From Rariglobus sp041662485 (lineage in GTDB: Bacteria > Verrucomicrobiota > Verrucomicrobiia > Opitutales > Opitutaceae), in the NCBI GenBank assembly GCA_041662485.1, contig JBAZSJ010000009.1:62001-126000 (forward strand): 64,000 nt of DNA. The letters run 5' to 3'. Positions 59,570 to 64,000 of the stretch are shown here, piece after piece (position 1 is the stretch's first letter; each line of letters starts with the position of its first letter). A program made the translations under genes and the position numbers. A model generated the notes under the pieces. That model saw only the letters and a program-made list of their open reading frames with translations, was not told where the DNA came from and did not search any database.

Positions 59570-62500
59570 TTACGCGCCCACGGTAGACTTGGCCCCGCGC
59601 ACGGACTCGGCGATGTTCTCCGGCTGGAGTTCGCCATCGCCATGCGTGGAGTTGAAACGCATCGACACGGTCTTCGACACGCCGCGCTCCTCCATCGTCA
59701 CGCCGTAGATCGCCTGCGCGGCCGAGACCGTGCGCTTGTTGTGCGTGATGATGATGAACTGCGAGTTGTCCACGAACTTGCCCAGCAGGTTCGTGAAACG
59801 TCCGATGTTCGATTCGTCGAGCGGAGCGTCCAACTCGTCGAGCAAGCAGAACGGCGACGGTTTCACCATGTAGAGCGCGAAGAGCAGCGCGACGGCGGTG
59901 AGTGTTTTCTGTCCGCCGGAGAGCAGCGTGATGGACTTGAGCTTCGTGCCGGGAGGCTGCGCGGTGATCTCGATGCCGCTCTCCAGGATGTCGTCGGTCA
60001 TGACGAGTTCGAGGTTGGCCACGCCGCCGCCGAAGAGCGTCTGGAACGTGTAAATGAAGTTTTTCTTGATCTGGTCGAAGGTGATCTGGAACTGCGACAT
60101 CGAGGTCGCGTTGATCTCGTCGATCGTCTTCACGAGGTCGGCCTTGGCGTTGTTCAGGTCGTCGCTCTGCGATTTGAGAAAGTCGTAGCGCTGCTTGAGC
60201 TCGGCGTATTCCTCGATGGCCACGAGATTGACCGCGCCCATGCCGGCGAGACGCTGACGGAGGGCGTCGATCTCGGCCTTGATGTCGTCCCATTTGGTGG
60301 AGGCTTCGAGCGCGACGAGGTCCTCCTCGGTCGGATCGGGCTTCGGGCCTTTTTTCTTACGGCGTTTGGGCGCGGGAGCGGCTTCGGTGACCGCGGGCTG
60401 CGCTTCGCCTTCGGCGGGCTGGTTGTAGCCGGGGTCGGTGACCCCGGTGTCTTTGCCTTGGTCGGAACGCGGACCGGGGTCAGCGACCCCGGCTACAACG
60501 ATCACAGCGTCCTCGTCCTCGTCGTCATCCAAATCGAGCGGCTTGAGATCGGGCGGATCATCCTCGGAGCGCCAGAGGAGCGCGCGCCAGTCGTATTGGC
60601 CGACGCGGATCTGGAATTCGCGCTGCACATCTTCCTCGATGAACTGGGAGCGGGACTTGTTTTGCGCGAGCAAAACCTCGCAGCGGTTGAGCTCGCTCTG
60701 CGCCTGCTCGGCGTCGGTGCGGATGCCTTCCTGGGAATTTTCCACGCCGCCGATCTCGCGCTCGACCTCGACGAGCTCGATGCGGATCTGCTCCACCTGC
60801 TGCTGTGCGACCACGAGCGTCTCGGCGATCTGGGCCCCGCGTCCGCGCTGGCTGGCGCTTTCCTGCTCAAGCTGGTCGATCTGCTCGGTCCACACCTCGA
60901 TCTCCTGCTGGCGCTGGATGAGAATCTCGGAGAGTTGCGCGCGGCGGCGCTCCATGTCGGCGATGCCGCGATCGAGCACCTCGACCTTCTGGCGGCGTTC
61001 GGCGAGTTCGAGGCGCGCCTGCGCGAGCGTCTCGCGCTTCACGTCGCGGTCGGTGCGGAATTCCACGATGCGCGTTTCAAGTTCCGTGATGCGCGCACGG
61101 CCTTGCTCGACGGCGGTGTTCGCCTCGGCAAGCGCGGTCTGGGCACGTTCGAAGCGGGTCTGCGTCTCGTTGCGCTGGGCTTCAAGGCCCTGCAACTCCG
61201 AGTCCATGCGGGTGGCGCGGGCGCCGATCTCCTCGACGGCGCGCTGGGCGTTGCGCTCCTCCGACTGCACGGTGGCGAGCGTCTGCGACGCCTCAAGCAC
61301 CTCGGCGCGCTTGGCCTCGAGGGTGGACTCGGCCTCGGCGAGACGGGCGTTGAGGCCGTCGATGAGCGCCTTCTGGTCGTCGTGCGCCTTCTGGTCGTCG
61401 GCGAGCGCCTTGGCGGTTTCGCGGAGGTCGATCTCGCGCTGGACGATGCTGTTGTTGTTCTTCTTGGCGAAGCCGCCGAAGATCAGGCCGCGACGGTCGA
61501 CCACCTCGCCCTTGGGCGTGGCGACGGCGAGGAACGAGAAGGCCGGATTCGCCTTCCAAAAATCGAGAAACGCGTGGAGGTCGTCGGCCACATAACACGC
61601 CCCGAGGAGCGCGGAGGCGGGATGATTGGCGTCAAAATTAACCAGCGCGCTGGTCGCGGGACGCAGACCGGCAGGGAGACTGTCCTGCCCGTGCACCGCC
61701 TGCTGCAAGTTCGCGATCTGGAGCACGGCGCTGCCGATCTGCTCGGTTTCGAGCTGGGCCAGAATTTTCTGGGCCGTGGCGACGTCGGCCACGCTGATGG
61801 CCTCGACGGCCGAGCCGAGCAGGGATTCGACGGCCTTCGCAAAGGCGGGTTGCACGTCGAGTCCGCGCGTGATCGGCGTGGCCTTGCTCTCGCCGAGCAC
61901 CGGCGCGCAACGCCCCTGAAGAATGGCCTTCGCGCCTTCGCCGAAGCCTTCGAATTTCTCGGCAAGCTGTTTGAGCAGGTTCAGCCGCGCGGTGCGCTGG
62001 GCGAGCTGGCGGTCGATGTCCTGGAGTTTTTTCTGCGCGTCGCGAAATTCGCGGGTGAGATCGCCGATCTGGATCTGCACGTCCTGCGTTTCCTGATGGG
62101 CGCGGGCCTTGGCGACGTTGGCCTCCTCGACGCGGGCGTTGAGCTCGGCGGCAAGCTGCGTGGCGGAAGACTGTTGCTGGCGGACCTGCTCAAGTTCGCC
62201 GGCGACGGACTCGTGGCGGTGGGCGGAGGTTTTCTGGTCGACCTCGTAGCTGGAACAATCGGTGCGGAGACGCGCGACGTTGCTCTCGAACTGGAGGAGC
62301 TGGAACTTCGTCTGCTGAAGCTCCTGCTCGAACTTCGACAATTCCCCTTCGACGACGGCGAGCTCGCGGTTGCGGTCCTGGAAGACGGCGTCGGAGCCTC
62401 CGAGGAGCGTCAACTGCTGCTGCTTGTCCTGAGAACCGCTGTCCACCTGCGACGACAGTTCGTGGAGCTGCATCTCGAGTTCGCCGAGGTTGGCGCGCGA

Positions 62501-63460
62501 AGATTCGAGACGGTCGGTCAGGCCGGAACGCTTGATCTGGGATAGGTTGGCGGAGTTCTCGGCCTGCTCTTTTTCGGAGCGCAGGTCGAAGACGGCCTGC
62601 TGGGCCTCTTGCACGCGCTGGTTGAGACGGGCGCGTCGGGTCTTCTGTTCTTCGAGGGTGGACTGCTGTTGCTGGAGATGGACGCGGCGCGTCTCGGCGG
62701 CGGCGCGGAGTTGCACGACCTGCTCTTCAAGCTGGGCCAGGCTGCCGCTGACCTGGGCGTAATGGAACCCGTGGTGCGAAAGCGCGAGGTGGCGCAGACG
62801 CCAGGAAAGTTTCTTGTAGCGCAGGGCCTTTGATGCCTGACGACGAAGCGAGCCGATCTGACGGCCGATCTCGGCCACGACATCGGCGACGCGGACCAGA
62901 TTCTGGTCGGTCATCGCGAGCTTGGAGAGGGCTTCCTTGCGCTGGGATTTGTATTTGGTGATGCCGGCGGCCTCTTCGAAAACGGCGCGGCGTTCCTCGG
63001 GCTTCGACGAAAGGATCTGGTCGATCTGGCCCTGCGCCATGATCGAGTAGGACGTGCGGCCGATGCCGGTGTCCATGAACAGCTTTTGGATGTCCTTCAG
63101 GCGGCACGCCTGGCCGTTGAAGAAATATTCGCCCTGGCCGTCGCGATGGACGCGGCGCATGATTTCGATCTCGTGAAACTCGCTGCCGAGCTGCTTTTCG
63201 CAGTCCGTCAGGAGGAGCGAAACCTCGCACAACTGGGCGGGCTTGCGGGTGTCGGCGCCCTCGAAGATGACGTCCTGCATCTTGCCGCCGCGAAGGGCCT
63301 TGGCGCTTTGCTCGCCCAGCACCCAGCGGATGGCGTCGGCGATGTTGGATTTTCCGCAGCCATTGGGTCCGACCACGGCGGTGACGCCGGGTTCAAAACG
63401 AAGGGTGGTGGGGTCGGCAAAAGACTTGAAGCCTTGGAGTTTGAGCGCCTTGAGATGCAT
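59570..63460 (-). CDS. smc: Chromosome segregation protein SMC
   Basis: Condensin-type ATPase that compacts and segregates chromosomes; 1296 residues against the usual 1150-1200. Walker A VVGPNGCGKSNIADAIRWVLGEQSAKALRGG near residues 30-60, first coiled coil (about 170-500), hinge (about 510-680; ILQGRCAPVLGESKATPITRGL...LVNFDANHPASALLGACYVADDL...GEVVDRRGLIFGG), second coiled coil (about 690-970), ABC signature LLSGGQKTLTAVALLFAL near 1177 and Walker B FCLLDELDAPLDESN. A disordered acidic/basic insert near 970-1070 contains a 72-bp REP pair in frame (VAGVADPGPR ... VTDPGYN). ScpA/ScpB genes are not in the window. Followed 15 bp later by the TPR gene. Confidence 0.96.
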   Translation of the reverse strand: MHLKALKLQGFKSFADPTTLRFEPGVTAVVGPNGCGKSNIADAIRWVLGEQSAKALRGGKMQDVIFEGADTRKPAQLCEVSLLLTDCEKQLGSEFHEIEIMRRVHRDGQGEYFFNGQACRLKDIQKLFMDTGIGRTSYSIMAQGQIDQILSSKPEERRAVFEEAAGITKYKSQRKEALSKLAMTDQNLVRVADVVAEIGRQIGSLRRQASKALRYKKLSWRLRHLALSHHGFHYAQVSGSLAQLEEQVVQLRAAAETRRVHLQQQQSTLEEQKTRRARLNQRVQEAQQAVFDLRSEKEQAENSANLSQIKRSGLTDRLESSRANLGELEMQLHELSSQVDSGSQDKQQQLTLLGGSDAVFQDRNRELAVVEGELSKFEQELQQTKFQLLQFESNVARLRTDCSSYEVDQKTSAHRHESVAGELEQVRQQQSSATQLAAELNARVEEANVAKARAHQETQDVQIQIGDLTREFRDAQKKLQDIDRQLAQRTARLNLLKQLAEKFEGFGEGAKAILQGRCAPVLGESKATPITRGLDVQPAFAKAVESLLGSAVEAISVADVATAQKILAQLETEQIGSAVLQIANLQQAVHGQDSLPAGLRPATSALVNFDANHPASALLGACYVADDLHAFLDFWKANPAFSFLAVATPKGEVVDRRGLIFGGFAKKNNNSIVQREIDLRETAKALADDQKAHDDQKALIDGLNARLAEAESTLEAKRAEVLEASQTLATVQSEERNAQRAVEEIGARATRMDSELQGLEAQRNETQTRFERAQTALAEANTAVEQGRARITELETRIVEFRTDRDVKRETLAQARLELAERRQKVEVLDRGIADMERRRAQLSEILIQRQQEIEVWTEQIDQLEQESASQRGRGAQIAETLVVAQQQVEQIRIELVEVEREIGGVENSQEGIRTDAEQAQSELNRCEVLLAQNKSRSQFIEEDVQREFQIRVGQYDWRALLWRSEDDPPDLKPLDLDDDEDEDAVIVVAGVADPGPRSDQGKDTGVTDPGYNQPAEGEAQPAVTEAAPAPKRRKKKGPKPDPTEEDLVALEASTKWDDIKAEIDALRQRLAGMGAVNLVAIEEYAELKQRYDFLKSQSDDLNNAKADLVKTIDEINATSMSQFQITFDQIKKNFIYTFQTLFGGGVANLELVMTDDILESGIEITAQPPGTKLKSITLLSGGQKTLTAVALLFALYMVKPSPFCLLDELDAPLDESNIGRFTNLLGKFVDNSQFIIITHNKRTVSAAQAIYGVTMEERGVSKTVSMRFNSTHGDGELQPENIAESVRGAKSTVGA
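60425..60496. repeat. REP pair (BIME-like), family F, inside smc
   Basis: GTAGCCGGGGTCGGTGACCC (hairpin CCGGGGTC/GACCCCGG) ... inverted partner ending GCGACCCCGGCTAC. The 72 bp are 24 codons, read in frame on the minus strand as part of the SMC insert. Confidence 0.9.
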
Positions 63461-63648
63461 GCAAAAGAAGCGGTCATTGAGACGGCGTCCCCGTGCGCGG
63501 CAAATGCAAAGTTTGGCGGGTTATGAACTCAATCCAAAGGCCTTCTACGGTCCGTTTTGCCTCCATCGCCGGGATCAGGGCTGGCCAGCGGGTATCCTCT
63601 CTGTTTTTTAGGATGGTCAGCGGTTAAAGTTCACCCCTTGGCGCCCCC

Positions 63649-64000
63649 ATGAAACCGGCCATCACCCTGCTGCTCGCGCTCTCGCTCACGGCCAACGTCG
63701 CGTTGCTCGGCGTCGTCTTCAACCGCTCCCTTCCCTCGTGGCGGCAGCCCCGCGCATCCGGCACGGCCACCACCCTTCGCGTTGCCACGCCCGGCACGTC
63801 TCAGGTTGTTGACCCGGTCGGCATGAAAAAAATCCGTCCCGAGGATGAACCGGCCAATGTCGCCAAGCGTCTGCGGGCCGCCGGCATCCCCGAACGCATT
63901 GTCACCGCGGTGATCACCGCCCAGATTCGCGACCGCTATGCCGCCCGCCGCGCCGCTCTCCAGCCGGACTACAGCCAATACTGGACCCAAAGCGGCATGA
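63649..64000 (+). CDS. Hypothetical membrane-anchored protein, cut by window edge
   Basis: Open frame from the ATG at 63649 through base 64000 (117 complete codons, no stop). An N-terminal helix (MKPAITLLLALSLTANVALLGVVF) is followed by a short linker and a charged helical region (DEPANVAKRLRAAGIPERIVTAVITAQIRDRYAARR). The style, a single helix plus a small helical envelope domain, resembles the protein at 32.2-33.1 kb. It diverges from smc across about 190 bp. No family is recognised. Confidence 0.7.
   Translation, partial: MKPAITLLLALSLTANVALLGVVFNRSLPSWRQPRASGTATTLRVATPGTSQVVDPVGMKKIRPEDEPANVAKRLRAAGIPERIVTAVITAQIRDRYAARRAALQPDYSQYWTQSGM

Noticed and set aside
58964..62545. A frame of about 1190 codons antisense to smc and the TPR gene
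   Set aside because: It crosses two opposite-strand genes with strong signatures and has a leucine/alanine low-complexity composition; no start context or domains.

Overview
The window is a dense, GC-rich (roughly two-thirds G+C), Gram-negative chromosomal segment with about 49 protein genes and no rRNA, tRNA, CRISPR array, prophage or insertion sequence that I could find. LPS genes (waaA, lpxK), outer-membrane barrels, an exosortase, a TopB-type topoisomerase, a DksA-like protein placed between ileS and lspA, and a PL8 lyase together suggest Verrucomicrobiota, most likely the Opitutales/Opitutaceae. That placement is an inference from gene content and style; no 16S gene is present.

Layout. 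1-7.2 kb (minus): a porin cut by the window edge, a SNF2 helicase, then a likely fabF - DUF2238 - exosortase - waaA string reaching to 8.6 kb. 8.7-16.3 kb (plus): HIT protein - phoH - pgpH-like HD phosphodiesterase - ybeY - recO - a nuclease/helicase fusion. 16.4-22.3 kb (plus): a duplicated outer-membrane barrel, pgi, a coiled-coil membrane protein with a small lipoprotein, rsmI, and a Ppx/GppA phosphatase. 22.4-26.9 kb (minus): rluD-type pseudouridine synthase, adenosine deaminase, M29 aminopeptidase, lpxK. 27-39.3 kb (plus): an aminotransferase, a Xre/RES toxin-antitoxin pair, topB, an LTxxQ-like envelope protein, class II aldolase, a DUF3300 protein, a papain-like peptidase and a hybrid histidine kinase. 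39.3-40.4 kb (minus): a small unknown protein and a His-rich membrane permease. 40.7-51 kb (plus): hemF-hemE-hemG, then ileS - dksA-like - lspA, then a PL8 lyase. 51.2-63.5 kb (minus): yicC, trpB, a STAS protein, aconitase, peroxiredoxin, a TPR membrane protein and smc. A truncated single-pass membrane protein opens at 63.6 kb.

The most notable signal is not a gene. Two kinds of short repeat are scattered through the window and also sit inside essential reading frames. (1) Heptamer arrays built on TTGGTCA encode nearly the same peptide, IGHSSLVIGHS, in the same frame in three unrelated proteins (helicase, HemF, IleRS). (2) GTAG-headed hairpins, mostly in inverted pairs ending in CTAC, have the architecture of REP/BIME elements mobilised by RAYT transposases. 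I count nine pairs and three single elements with at least six unrelated stem sequences. Two pairs (in the helicase and in SMC) and one single (in TopB) are in frame inside coding sequence, and two others supply a neighbouring gene's stop codon. No RAYT gene lies in the window. Secondary points are the PD-(D/E)XK nuclease fused to an XPD/DinG-type helicase, a YbeY with a changed third metal ligand, a DksA-like protein that has lost its zinc cysteines, and a clear palindromic operator over the Xre/RES start.
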